Shown piece after piece: positions 21,229 through 31,865 of a DNA stretch of 64,000 nt. The DNA comes from Dipteronia dyeriana (Eukaryota > Streptophyta > Magnoliopsida > Sapindales > Sapindaceae), in assembly GCA_032871835.1 (NCBI GenBank), contig CM065296.1, positions 18,951,501 through 19,015,500 on the forward strand, given 5' to 3'. Below the pieces are notes generated by a model. The model saw nothing but the letters and a program-made list of their open reading frames with translations. It was not told the origin of the DNA and made no database searches. Every line of letters starts with the position of its first letter. Position 1 is the stretch's first letter. A program made the position numbers and the translations under genes.

Positions 21229-22814
21229 ATGTCGAACTCTGAAGACAGTATTGAGGCTACGATGGAGGGGACTGGAGTCCCTAGCTTGGTTCCTAGGAAG
21301 TGAACGTGAGAAAATTTTAGAGTCGAGGGCGCTTCTCCGCTTCGTCAGCGCCTTCGCTCTGGTAGGAAAGTTTCGATCAGCTCCGTCTTCTTTAATCAAC
21401 CCGGAAATCCTCTGAACTTAGTTGATGAGGATTATGAAGCAGGAGAGAGATCCTAAACCATTGGGGAGGGTCAAATTGCTATTGCTGAACCTCCTTCAGT
21501 GAGGCCTCTTCCTTATGACTTTAGGGTCATCCCCGACTCTATTGTTGATCCATCATCGATCGTCCACATGAGGAATAAATATGGTATTCCTAACGGTGTC
21601 ACCCTCGCAGTTCCTTATAAGAACTACGGCGTCTTCAATCTGCCCTAAGGCATGCTCCCCATCAACGTGGCGGCCTTCTAGAATGGGGTCAGGCTCCCTC
21701 TTCACCCTACTCTCTAGCAGGCTCTTAACGCCTTGCAACTAGCTCTTCTCCAGCTGACACCCGATTTTTATAGGCATCTGATTGGCTTCCCCATGCTGTG
21801 GAGGGAACAATGCGAGCTAGGCAAGGTCACTTGGGAGCCCGAAGCAGAAGAGCTGGCCAACCTCTTTCAAATCGGGAGTTTATTAGGAGTACCGTGGGTA
21901 AGTTTTAAGCAAAGGTTAAGAACAAACTCAACTTCATCATCCATGGCGCTTCGAGGAAGGACCCAGCCTGGAAAGAATAGTGGATACTAGCAGAGGGTGA
22001 TTGGGGAAGCTCCGTATTTATCGGTGAGCATGAGTTTGTGGTTCCCAATGATTTCAAAGTTTAACCCTCGTGGGACAGGGATTTCTTACCTGCCTAGTTT
22101 GAGGTTGTACTGAAGACCATCCTCGCCAGAAACTATTTAAACTTGAAGTATCCAACTGCTGATCCCTTCGATTCCCTTATGGTGAATCGATACCTGTGGA
22201 TCTCCGATGCTACCCCTCGTAAGTAATACCAAGTCGTTATGCTTCATTTCGTTTGTTGGTAGCTTCAGACATCCTCCTTTTTAACAATTTTTGTTATTGC
22301 TCCAGCTTCCCATGAATCTCATAAAGCTTGCACTCCTCCCTCTTCTACAAAATCGAATCGGGAAATCCCCCTGACTTTCTCAGAGAAAGGGGGCCTACCG
22401 TTCCAGCTAGAGGCTTCATCTTTTGTTAGTCCATCCCCTTCCAATCACAGGTCCAAGTTGTCACTCCTCGCATATTGGACTACCAAGGTGCAAGGTAAAT
22501 GGGACTCCATTTCTCAATCCGTTGATGCAGCAACGTCAGCTTCTGCTTTAGTTACCCGTACACCTGCTTATGCTTCTGTCGCCCCCATTCCAAGCTTTCC
22601 TGATGCTTCTGCCCTTCCATCTACATTCTCAGCCTCCTGAGCTTCAATGGACCCCGAGGCTGATGTTGAAGGGGTTTCTCCTATTCGCCCACCAAATCAA
22701 TCTGGCACTATCTTTCAAGATGATGACATAGGGCAATTAGTTGCTTCCTCCCCGGGGGGATGTCTTTCTATGATGGCTTCAATGCCCATAAATGTTTTGA
22801 TTACAAAGGGTTCT
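21229..22814 (+). pseudogene. E2: Transposase_28-like ORF of a non-autonomous element (decayed)
   Basis: The second copy of the E ORF is on the plus strand. It starts ATGTCGAACTCTGAAG at 21229 and keeps one frame to 21990, interrupted by several stops (for example 21301, 21307 and before GMLPINVAAF). The domain core is clear: NGVRLPLHP (about 21685), then QLTPDFYRHLIGFPMLW and REQCELG (about 21745-21815). This is the plant 'putative gypsy type transposon' (PF04195) pattern. Further on, LARNYLNLKYPTADP and NRYLWISDATP (about 22120-22218) match E1, followed by an 87-bp intron and a Ser/Pro/Ala-rich second exon (22306 onward). TR-GAG-2 starts at 22815 and cuts the element; its 3' end is not in the window. 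No enzymatic domain is present. Confidence 0.65.
22219..22305 (+). other. Predicted 87-bp intron in E2
   Basis: The exon ends GATGCTACCCCTC and the intron begins GTAAGTAATACC (22219). It ends TTATTGCTCCAG (22305). Length and position match the intron of E1 (6918-7004). Confidence 0.6.
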
Positions 22815-22855
22815 TGAAAATACAATCACGATTAGATGCTCTAGGCTAACCTAGA

Positions 22856-22948
22856 GGGGGGGGGTGGTGGGGGGGGTGAATTGGTTAGGCATATTTTTCG
22901 ACTCCCTTAGAAACAAACAAAAGTTTATCCCTCTAGATTGCTTGTATC

Positions 22949-22997
<49 letters not shown>
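22856..22997. repeat. Expanded G-run and (TA)n microsatellite
   Basis: The G tract here is two runs of eight to nine G separated by TGGT, where other copies have seven G. The TA run is about 47 bases, where others have about ten. Both expansions are in one LTR copy only. Confidence 0.85.
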
Positions 22998-22999
<2 letters not shown>

Positions 23000-23303
23000 T
23001 AAAGACAATTAATCAATATATAAACACAAGTAAAGTGTGATACAAACAAGTAATTGTAACACATACACAATCTATATTATAAAGAGGAAGTCAACATACA
23101 TAAAGAGTTCTATCCACAATACAAATATTAGAGAGATAGGAATAGAGAAAAGTTGACACAAGATATAACGAAGAGGAAACATCCACGGGTTAGCAGCCAC
23201 CGGTAAACAAAATCCACTATGTAGATAAGAAAAGTACAATCTCTCAAGTGACCTCTTCACCTAGAAACTACCCTCCTATCCTACTCTAGAAGTAGTCGCT
23301 CTA

Positions 23304-23601
23304 TGCTCAACAATCCGAGGCTTCACACCTCTTGTCAAGACTTTCTTGCTCAATTTATCCGGATCTTCACAACCCAAGGCAAGACTTCTTGCTCAACCAT
23401 TCAAGTCTTCCCGACTTTAGTCAAGACTTCCTTGCTCACCTATCCGAGTTCTCCCAACTCTAGGCAAGACTTCTTGCTCGACTATCCAAGGCTTCACACC
23501 TCTAGCCAAGACTTCCTTGCTTGACAATCCGAGGCTTCACATCTCTTTCCAAGACTTCTTGCTCAACACCATAGGCCTCACACCTATTGTCAAGACTTCC
23601 T
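23304..23601. repeat. 42-bp minisatellite in TR-GAG-2 3' LTR
   Basis: Seven degenerate units of about 42 bp, as at 10773-11066. Confidence 0.85.
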
Positions 23602-24180
23602 TCTCACAAGGCATCTAGGTGATCATGAATGCAAAACGCAAACAAGCACAAAACATAGAATGCTATGATCAAAACATTCTAAGGAAAAAACTAGACATGA
23701 GCATGAATGCACAAATCACATATAGTCTAGTTCATCATGCATGATTAGTCAATCTAGATTATGTAAGATATGATCAACATTAATCAAAAACTAGATTCAT
23801 GCATATATATAAACTTAAAACATGCTAAAATCATATGACATTGTCAAATAGATCTAAGCATAAGTTCTAGAGCATATTCCTAATCATAGATTCAACAAAT
23901 CACATGAATAGCTCAAAAGAACATAAGCACATGTATTATGTGAGAATTTTGGCCAAGAAAGCCTAATACATGTTATGAATTATTTTTCACAAAATCAATC
24001 AATCAAAGATCACAAAATAGTCCTAGAATCAAAGCTAGCACAATACAATCCTAAACATGTGACAACATAGGGAAAATCAAACCTAACTCAACATGAATGA
24101 TTTCAATTGAAATTCAATCTAGCTTTTAAAGTGTTCAAAACACAAATCAAAACACTCACAATATACAAATATTTGTAGAA

Positions 24181-24185
24181 GAAGA
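24181..24185. repeat. Target site duplication of Copia-B, left
   Basis: GAAGA directly before the Copia-B LTR start TGAAAC; it is repeated exactly at 33459-33463 after the other LTR. Confidence 0.93.
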
Positions 24186-24354
24186 TGAAACAAATATTAT
24201 GGTGTGTAATATTAATCTAGAGGGGGGGTGAATAGATTTTAATTAACTTTTACCCAATTTTCATTAAGCATCAAGTTGATGAAAATACCCCTATCTAGTT
24301 ACAAAGATACCACAAGTGTAATAAATGCGGAAATAGTAAAAACACTTGTGATAT

Positions 24355-24388
24355 ACGTGGAAACCCTCCAAATGGGAAAAACCACGGG
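24355..24388 (-). promoter_or_regulatory. Shared LTR stem-loop (Copia-B 3' LTR)
   Basis: ACGTGG (24355-24360) and CCACGGG (24382-24388) enclose an inner CCCTCC..TGGGA stem. This is an intact version of the motif; the second LTR has it at 32034-32067. Confidence 0.65.
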
Positions 24389-25139
24389 CTGATGAGTGCG
24401 CCACACTAGAACCTCGAATCCACTAATGATAAAGGAATTACAACCTAATCCCGGTTTAATCCTCCAACTCAACTTAATCCCGGTATAAGTGAACCTAGTT
24501 CATCATGCTTGTATTTTAAGATACCTACTCCCGGAAGCAACACAAGTCTTACTTCTCAATGAAGGGAAACGTGTCCTAAATGAATTTATGATGATATTCA
24601 ATGAACAAACAAGGCTAGGAAACCCTATATGCTTATCTAGGATAATGAGATGACAATTAATGATATCCTAGATATCAAGTGCTAAATGACATGTTCAAAT
24701 AGCCTAACTAAACATAGATCAATCAATCCTATGAAGCTATCACAATACAACACTCAATCATGTCATCACAACAATCTCTTATTTGTATCTAAAAATATTC
24801 TAAAAGAATACAATCAATTAAAGAGATGGTTTAGTAAGCAAAACACTTAACTTGTAAGAATATAGTGAAGAACTTACCAAACAAGATGTGATGAAGCAGC
24901 TCTATCCATTGATGCACTCTAAATGAACTTACATGATGCAATATGAAGATTTAATGCACATGGGAATGCTTTGAGTGACTAAAAATGAGTTCTTAGAAGT
25001 GTTTTTTCTTTGAAATGTGTTCTAAGGAAGAAATGTTATATTCTGAACTCATACACGACCTTAAGGCATTGAGTTATATATACATAAGATCCAAACAAAG
25101 TGAAGTCATTTTGAAAAAAATGTTCTAGCTTCCTCTGTG

Positions 25140-25420
25140 TGCGCTGGTGACGTGTGCTGGTCGAGTAGCGCACCACCGGCACACAACCTATTTTTAAAAC
25201 AGGCACTGGACGAGTGGCGCATCCCAGTAGCGCAACACAAACACAGATTCTCTGGGAATTTTACGATGGTGAGGCTTTGCTAGACGAGTAGCGTACCACC
25301 AGCGCATGCCCACATTTTTCAACAATGCGCGGGTGCAGCGGCGCAGCTCAGTGGCACATGACTAGCGGCAGTCCACTGTGAATGTTGCGCTGGTCGAGTA
25401 GCGCACCACCAACGCAAGGC
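25140..25420 (-). promoter_or_regulatory. GC-rich U3 repeat array of Copia-B
   Basis: GTCGAGTAGCGCACCACC occurs at 25160-25177 and 25393-25410. Degenerate versions lie between (GACGAGTGGCGCATC, GACGAGTAGCGTACCACC), each linked with GCGCTGGT or ACCAGCGC, which are inverted partners. The array is just upstream of the TATA box and is repeated in the 5' LTR (about 32820-33115). Confidence 0.7.
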
Positions 25421-25765
25421 CTATTCTTCAACACTCAAATGCACAAAAACAATAAGTTCAAGAGTGATGAAATTGCTTCCTATTTTAATGCCTAGCATGA
25501 CATACAACTTTCCAAGCAAGATGCAAATAGGTCAACAAGAGTCATTTAAACTAAAATGCACACAAGAAACCACTCAACATATAAGATCAAGAGTTATGCA
25601 TGAATATGTGAGTATGTGCAACTATCTCTTCATAGTAAGTAAGCACAAGTATTTTACCTTTGGTGCTTCTCCTCTTGAGGTCTTGAGAGCCTAAGCTACC
25701 CTTACATGAACCCCAACAACGTGGTTGTTCATGAAATAAGCCAATCAACAAATGAGGACGTTTCA

Positions 25766-25780
25766 ATCTCCCATTTTGGC
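25766..25780 (-). other. Copia-B polypurine tract
   Basis: The minus strand reads AAAATGGGAGAT directly before the LTR start TGAAACGTC. Confidence 0.75.
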
Positions 25781-26032
25781 TATTTTGTGACAAAACCACC
25801 ACTCACATTGATCCTCACAAGACAAAATAAAACACCGGGAAGATATTTTACATTACAAAGAGATAAACATAAAAAAAAACTTCAAATCTTTAATCTCTTG
25901 TAGAACTATCAACCCTACACACAAAGCAAGAACAAATACACTTTCCAAACCAAGTTCATATGAGATGATCAAGTGAACATTAAGCAAAAGCATTTGCATA
26001 TAAGAATATGAGTAATGTACCACATCATGCAA

Positions 26033-26172
26033 TGCTCCCCCTCAAAGGGTTACTCCCCCTAAATGTAATTTCCCCCTAAAACAAGTACTCCTCTTAATGC
26101 CAACACATGCTACCACATGACATGCTACTCCCCTAACAACACAATGCTAGGTCAATGCTACTCCCCCTTTTT
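26033..26172 (-). other. Cluster of polypurine-like tracts
   Basis: The minus strand has at least five short runs such as AGGGGGAGT, TTAGGGGGAAAT, GGGGGAGCAT and GGGGAGTAGC within 140 bp. Each resembles the Copia polypurine tract AGGGGGAGAT. They may be extra plus-strand priming sites or simply a purine-rich minisatellite. Confidence 0.6.
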
Positions 26173-26806
26173 GTCATGACATAGGTAAAGGAGAAGTCCC
26201 CAACCGGGTCACTCAAGGCAAAGAAAGACAAGAGCATACAAGATTGTTGCATAATTATAAAAACCACATTTATGCAAGTCTATTAATAGGAGAGAAACAA
26301 GGAGATTTGAAAAAAATGTGTGAATAAAAAATGCTTTGCATACAAGACATGTTGCATTCAAGTCCAAAATCAATGGTATTTGGCAAAGCAAATGACAAAG
26401 GTTTCCAATAAAATTCAAACCAATTTCACCATTTGTCATGAGAGAAGCAAGGATATAGAGTTCTTATAAATATTAAGTTTTAAAGGCACTATATCCAACT
26501 TTATAAACTAAACATGGCATGAGCAACTTTGCACCCTATTTGATTTTTCTGGGAGGATACCCATATAATAATAGCCATGTTCAATTAATAAAGAAAGAGA
26601 GACATTAACTAAACATTTTAGTCTCACTAGTATATTTCACACAATGTGTTGCATTTAACAATTGCAATCATCAAATCATGCTTTATCATTTTCCATTAGC
26701 ATGTCATTTAAGAATCATCATGTCATGGAGTTAATTATAGGTCATTTATCATGTACTTCCAATGTATATCTCCTAGTCCAAAAATGCATGTTTGAACATA
26801 AATATG

Positions 26807-26912
26807 ACATGGATTGTAATCATAGCAAAGTTCACACTTATTTAAGAAAATACAATATACATGGATTGTAATCATAGCAAAGTTCACACTTATTTAAGAA
26901 AATACAATATAC
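26807..26912 (+). repeat. Perfect 52-bp tandem duplication
   Basis: The unit starting acatggattgtaatc (26807) is repeated exactly from 26859. No difference was seen between the two copies, so the duplication is recent compared with the element. Confidence 0.9.
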
Positions 26913-27039
26913 TATAAGTGCAACCAAGCTACTCAAGTAATCAATAAAGAGGCATAAACATAATTAAGAAAAATTGCATGCAACAAGTATACAATAGCTC
27001 TCTTTGCTTGAGTTCCCCATATGGGGTCAAAAACCACAA

Positions 27040-28384
27040 CACATCACTCCATTGCACTCATGTTATCATAAAAGAGAGTAAGAGTACCTTGATTGAATCC
27101 ATAGTCGACTAGCATTTGCTTCATCCAAAGGAGTTGTGTGTATCCACTCTAAGCAGCAATATATTCGGCCTCAGCCGTGGATAAGGAAATTTAATTTTGC
27201 TTCTTGCAACACCAAGAGACAAGGTTGTTCCCAAGGAAAAAGCAACCGCCTGATGTACTTTTCCTATCATCACAATTTCCTCCCCAATCTGCATCACTAA
27301 AGCCTACAAGACCAGCATTAGTGTCAAAAGAGTACCAAATCCCATAGTTGGATGTCCCAATCACATATCGAATGATTCTCTTAACAGAAGAGAGATGAGA
27401 CTCCTTAGGATCCGCTTGGTACCTAGCACATACACCCACACTAAAGGAGATATCGGGCCTACTTACAGTCAAATAGAGCAATCTACCAATCATGCCACGA
27501 TATAAAGTTTGGTCCATACTTTGACCACTAGCATCCTTGCTTAGCTTCAAAGTGGTACTCATGGGTGTATCACAATGTTTGGCACTTTCAAGGCCAAATT
27601 TCTTTACTAGGTTTTTGGCATACTTAGCTTGAGATATGAAAATCCCATTATCCATTTGCATAATTTGTAAACCTGGAGAGTAACTCAACTCACCAACAAG
27701 ACTCATCTCAAATTCATGAGACATGACATCAACAAATTATTGAACTTTTGTGTCATTGGTGGAGCCAAAGACTATATCATCAACATAGATTTGAGCTATA
27801 AAGAGCTCATCTTTGTTTTTCTTAATGAATAGAGTCTTGTCAACACTACCCCTAGTGTAACCATTGTCTAAAAGATATTGAGTGAGACGCTCATACCAAG
27901 CCCTTGGTGCTTGTTTCAACCCATATAAAGCTTTCATGAGATGATAGACATGATTAGGGTGGTAAGGATCTACAAACCCTTTGGGTTGCTCAACAAACAC
28001 TTCCTCTTGCAAGAAGCCATTGAGGAAGCCACTCTTAACATCCATTTGATATAACTTGAACTTATGCAAACAAGAAATGGATAAAAGAAGCCTAATGGAC
28101 TCAATCCTAGCAACGGGAACAAATGTCTCCTCAAAGTCAATACCCTCAATTTGAGAGTATCCTTGTGCTACGAGCCTAGCCTTGTTTCTCATAATGTTTC
28201 CATCCTCATCGGATTTGTTCCTATATACTCACTTGGTTCCTATCACATTGTGTTCTTAGGCCTAGGAACTAGAGTCCAAACCTCATTCCTTTCAAATTGG
28301 TTGAGCTCTTCTTGCATAGCAAGAACCTAAAATTCATCTTTTAAGGCTTCATCAATTTTCTTGGGTTCTATTTGAGAGGTGTAT
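27040..28384 (-). pseudogene. pol: Copia-B reverse transcriptase and RNase H (decayed)
   Basis: RT copies the element RNA into DNA; RNase H removes the RNA strand. The frame from 28192 contains [11 protein letters not shown], the palm motif [20 protein letters not shown] and the catalytic YVDDIVFGS, so the active-site Asp pair is intact. A stop at 27736-27734 separates it from the next part, which has the RT end (GMIGRLLYLTVSRPDI) and RNase H (SDADWGGNCDDRKSTSGG). A further stop at 27191 precedes the remaining RNase H tail (STAEAEYIAA-like, to about 27040). Stops at 28383-28381 and about 28320, plus a frameshift near 28235, break the link to the upstream part. It cannot be expressed as one protein. 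Confidence 0.85.
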
Positions 28385-31008
28385 CAAGTGTAGCTAATAA
28401 GATTAGCCATTTGACGCCTAGTCCTAACACCCTCACTAACTTTACCAATAATGTCATCTTTGTCATGAAGTTTCCTAACCCATGAAGCAGTTTCTTTTGA
28501 GTTCAAGTGAAGAATCCTATCACTAAGTTGTGCTATGTCATCATCAAGATTAGCCTTTTCAACATTAGAGATATCAACTACTTTCTCCAATGGGGAGTCA
28601 TCAAATAAATCTACCTCCTCCTCATGGTCATTAGTTTTGAGCCTAGTATCATCAATGACAACATTAGATGATTCCATTACGGTCCTAGTTCTTAGATTAA
28701 AAACTCTATAGGCTCTACTATTCAAGGCATAGCCAATGAAGATACCTTAATCACTCTTAGCATCAAATTTGCCAAGTTGATCACGGTCATTCAAAATGTA
28801 GCATTTGCTTCCAAAAGTGTGGAAGTAGCTAACATTTGGCTTCCTACCTTTCCATAACTCATAGGAGGTTTGACTAGTGTGGGTCCTAAGGAAGACTCTA
28901 TTTCCTATGTAGCAAGCCGTATTGACGGCCTCGACCCAAAGATTCCTAGGGACATTGTTGCTAAGCAACATCACACTGGCCATTTCTTGAAGAACCCTAT
29001 TTTTCCTCTCAACAACTCCATTTTGTTGAGGTGTCCTAAGAGCCAAAAACTCATGAGAAATGCCTAGACTATTGCAAAACTTTTCAAAGTGGGCATTCTC
29101 AAATTCCTTCCCATGGTCACTCCTAATTCTCTTAATGCTTTTAATCTTGGAGATCGTTTCATTTTGAATTTTAGAGCAAAGCATTTTAAACTTGTCAAAA
29201 GTTTCAGATTTTTCTCTAAGGAAATAGGTCCATGTGTACCTAGAGAAGTCAGATACACACAAAAAAATGTATCTCTTTCCACCTAAACTCTGGGTTTGCA
29301 TAGGACCCAAAAGATCCATGTGGAGAAGCTCTAGAGGTTCTTTGGTGGTTATATACTTGCCATTTTTGTACATACTTTTGGTTTGCTTCCCTTGTTGGCA
29401 AGGTCCACAAACACCATTAACCTTTTTCCCAAGCTTGGGAAGGCCTCGCACAACATTGAACTTATCTAAGATTCTTAAATCCCTAAAGTTCATGTGACCA
29501 AGTCTTTCATTCCACAACTCTATTTGTTCATCTTTGGACACATTACAAGACACACTTCTAGCCTCAAGACAATAGCAATTGTCACTAGACCTCATACCTT
29601 TTAACAAGGTTTGTCCATTAGGTAATAGGATAGAACAATCATTTTTCCTAAACAAGACAGAGAGTCCATCGTAACTAAGATGTGAAATTCTTATCAAATT
29701 GGCTTTTAGGCCATCAACATACAAAGCATTGGACAAGGAAGGTAATCCGGGAATGGAAATGGTTCCCTTTCCTTTGAGCTTCTTTTTGGATCCATCACCA
29801 AAGGTGACATTTCCTCCCTTCTCCATCACAAGAGTCTCAAAGAAACTCTTATCTCCAGTCATGTGCCTAGAGCACCCACTATCCAAATACCAAAAATCAC
29901 AAGAATGAGCTTTCAAAGCAATTTGTGCAACATGGCAAAGGTGTTCATCCTTTCTAATCCACCTAGGTGCAATATTTTCCTTCCTAGTGGTCAACAGCAC
30001 ACGGGCTCTAAATGTCCTAGGATCATGCAAAAGTGTTCCACTTTTCCTAGCGACATGCATCATGGCTCTAGATTTCTTAGGATCATGCATCATGGCTCTA
30101 GATGTCCTAGGATCATGCATCATGGCTCTAGCCCTTTTCTTTTCTATCATGCTTTCAATCCTATACAATTTGATATACCTAAAGCAATTTGGTCTAATGT
30201 GACCATCAATACCATAAAAATGACATGTAGGTAAAAAGTTAGGAATTATACCATATCCTTGAGGATGCATTGGAGCCTTCCCATGTCTTTGTGGTTGTCT
30301 TACTTGTTGTTGAGGAACTTTCCTTCTTTGTTGTTGAGCAAGACTTGATTGCTTCCTTGGTTGATCTTGCATGATAGGTGCTTTTCCTTTGTGAGCTTTT
30401 GGTTGGGGGAAGTTAACTTGAGGAGCCATTGTAGGATGAGCTTGAGGTGGGATTCTTAGTGCCACCTTCACGTGAGCACTACTTGAACACTCTCTTAGAT
30501 CAAGTTTCTTCCTAGGAGTTTGATGTGGAGAGGACCCATTGAAGTTCATACTTCTTACAAAAATGGTATTGCTTAGAGTGGAGGACATCTTGTCATCTTC
30601 AAACCCAAGCCCCTTCTTGTCCCTTGGCCTCTTTCCATCATCTAGCATGTGGTCAAGTTTCTTAGTGCTAGAGTTCATCTTGGCCAACAACTCTCTAGTA
30701 TCTTCAAGCTCTTTCTTCAACCCTTCTTCACTCCTCTTAGATCTTTCCAATTCTTCATTTAGTTGGTCAACTTGAGTTGAGAGGTCTAGGTTTTCTTCTT
30801 TTAATCTCTTGATCTTATTCTTGTTCTTTAATCTTGAGCTCTCAAACTTAGCCATGTAGTCCTTGAGATCCATCCTATCCACACTTCCATTTGTGGTTTG
30901 TGATGAAGATCCATCGTCACTTGAGTAGTCTCTCTCTTGACTATCATTCTCTTCTTCACTAGCATCTTTGCTCCTAAGAGAGGATGTAAATGCTATGAAG
31001 TTAGCCAT
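28384..31008 (-). pseudogene. pol: Copia-B gag C-terminus, protease, integrase, linker (decayed)
   Basis: One frame runs from 31008 to 28384 with a single stop (TAA, 28746-28744) where the expected codon is a one-base change away. In order: a coiled coil (residues about 45-115), a zinc knuckle CHFYGIDGHIRPNC (second Cys changed to Tyr), a 10-residue repeat (RAMMHDPRTS-like, four copies), the protease motif LDSGCSRHMTG, the integrase zinc-binding site (ERLGHMN...CGPCQQGK), and the integrase core with DLLGPM, SDHGKEF and QQNGVVERKNR supplying the Asp-Asp-Glu residues. After the stop come the integrase C-terminal part and linker (GIFIGYALNSRAYRV). Protease and integrase are the best preserved enzyme domains of the window's Copia elements. 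Confidence 0.88.
30004..30129 (-). repeat. 30-bp tandem repeat inside Copia-B pol
   Basis: Four units of exactly 30 bp (30004, 30034, 30064, 30094), each coding for about ten residues like RAMMHDPRTS, lie between the zinc knuckle and the protease. Two units are nearly identical. Frames on the plus strand through this array (29863-30234) are artefacts. Confidence 0.85.
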
Positions 31009-31739
31009 GAGTTCTTCATCCTCCGAAGACTAATCTCTTTCATTAGAGTCATCACTTTCACTCCATGTGGCAGCCATCACTTTTCCCATCTTTTTGTTCT
31101 TGTGATTTGCATATTCCGGAGCAAAGTGACCTATTCCACCATATTCATAGCATTGGACTCTTTTCTTCTCTGTCTTCTCTTGCCTAGGCTCAAACTTCTT
31201 GAAAGGAGCCTTCTTCTTCAAGTTTTGATCCTTGGATCCAAAGCCTTTCTTCTCGGACTTGTAGAATTTCTTGAACTTCCTCATTAACAAGGTCATCTCT
31301 TCATCCGAGTCATCACCTTCCTTCTTCTCAACTTTGTAGGCTTTGAAAGCAATATATTTTTGCTTCCTTGATGGTATGGGGTTAGGACATTTCCAACTTC
31401 TAGGATGTCCCATGCTTCCTTAGCTATCCTTGTATTTTGAACCAACTTGTATTGGTTATCATCCATTGCACAAAGAATGGTATGCATTGTCTTCCTATTC
31501 CACTTTGAAGCCTCAAACTCTTGTGTATTTCACTGAGCCTTTGGTTTGAGTACATCATCTCCTCCATCTGCAGGAGTCACCATGGGTAGAGTGTAGCCAT
31601 CTTCAACTGCCATCCATGCCCTATCATTAATTTGGCATATGTACAACACCATCTTGCTTGTCCAAGAGGCATAATTCAACCCAGTGAGAAGTGGAGGTCT
31701 AGTGCGGGAAGCTCCCTCATTGCCACCATTTCCACTCAT
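31009..31739 (-). pseudogene. gag: Copia-B gag N-terminus with internal deletion
   Basis: The start chosen is ATG at 31739 (MSGNGGNEGASRTRPPLL), because it opens the conserved Copia gag block TRPPLLTGLNYASW and aligns with the TR-GAG start. A TGA at 31532-31530 replaces the Trp that follows KAQ. After LEVGN (about 31390) the frame changes, and by comparison with the TR-GAG gag roughly 75 codons of the core are missing before KVEKKEGDDSDEEM. Zinc knuckle 1 is CYEYGGIGHFAPEY, where two metal-binding Cys are Tyr. A further TAG at 31030-31028 precedes the next part. This gag cannot be functional. Confidence 0.8.
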
Positions 31740-31851
31740 TGTGTTTATGAATGAATGATATGAATGCAAGTGTATGAATGGTCAACACAAACAAACAAAA
31801 TGCAACACATACCAAAATGAGCAAGGATAACCTATGCATGTCTAGGAACCT

Positions 31852-31863
31852 GCTCTGATACCA
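31852..31863 (-). other. Copia-B primer binding site (tRNA-Met)
   Basis: The minus strand reads TGGTATCAGAGC, two bases from the LTR end ..GTTTCA. Confidence 0.92.
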
Positions 31864-31865
31864 AT

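Larger units (their letters stand above)
22815..24185 (-). repeat. TR-GAG-2 3' LTR, first part
   Basis: Starts TGAAAATACAATC. The G-run after CTAGA is expanded and interrupted (about 22856-22878), and a (TA)n microsatellite at about 22950-22996 replaces the short TA stretch of other copies. The 42-bp array is at 23304-23601. The first half of the shared stem-loop is missing (about 23165-23190 reads ATAACGAAGAGG). The LTR continues at 33464 after Copia-B. Confidence 0.85.
24186..25765 (-). repeat. Copia-B 3' LTR
   Basis: A 1580-bp LTR, plus-strand ends TGAAACAAATATT and GACGTTTCA. In transcription order: U3 with a GC-rich repeat array (25420-25140), a TATA box (TATATAA, minus, 25080-25074), R/U5 with the shared stem-loop (24388-24355), and near the end the same CTAGAGGGGGGGTGAATAG motif as in TR-GAG. 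The frame 25464-25694 is LTR sequence, not a gene. Confidence 0.92.
25781..27039 (-). other. Copia-B 3' non-coding interval
   Basis: About 1.3 kb between RNase H and the 3' LTR, without a supported ORF. In SIRE elements an extra ORF can lie here; none is recognisable. The interval holds a cluster of purine tracts (26033-26172) and a perfect 52-bp tandem duplication (26807-26912). The plus-strand frame 26662-26871 runs through that duplication and is not considered a gene. Confidence 0.7.

Noticed and set aside
29863..30234. A 123-codon plus-strand frame
   Set aside because: It is antisense to Copia-B gag-pol and is kept open by the 30-bp repeat.
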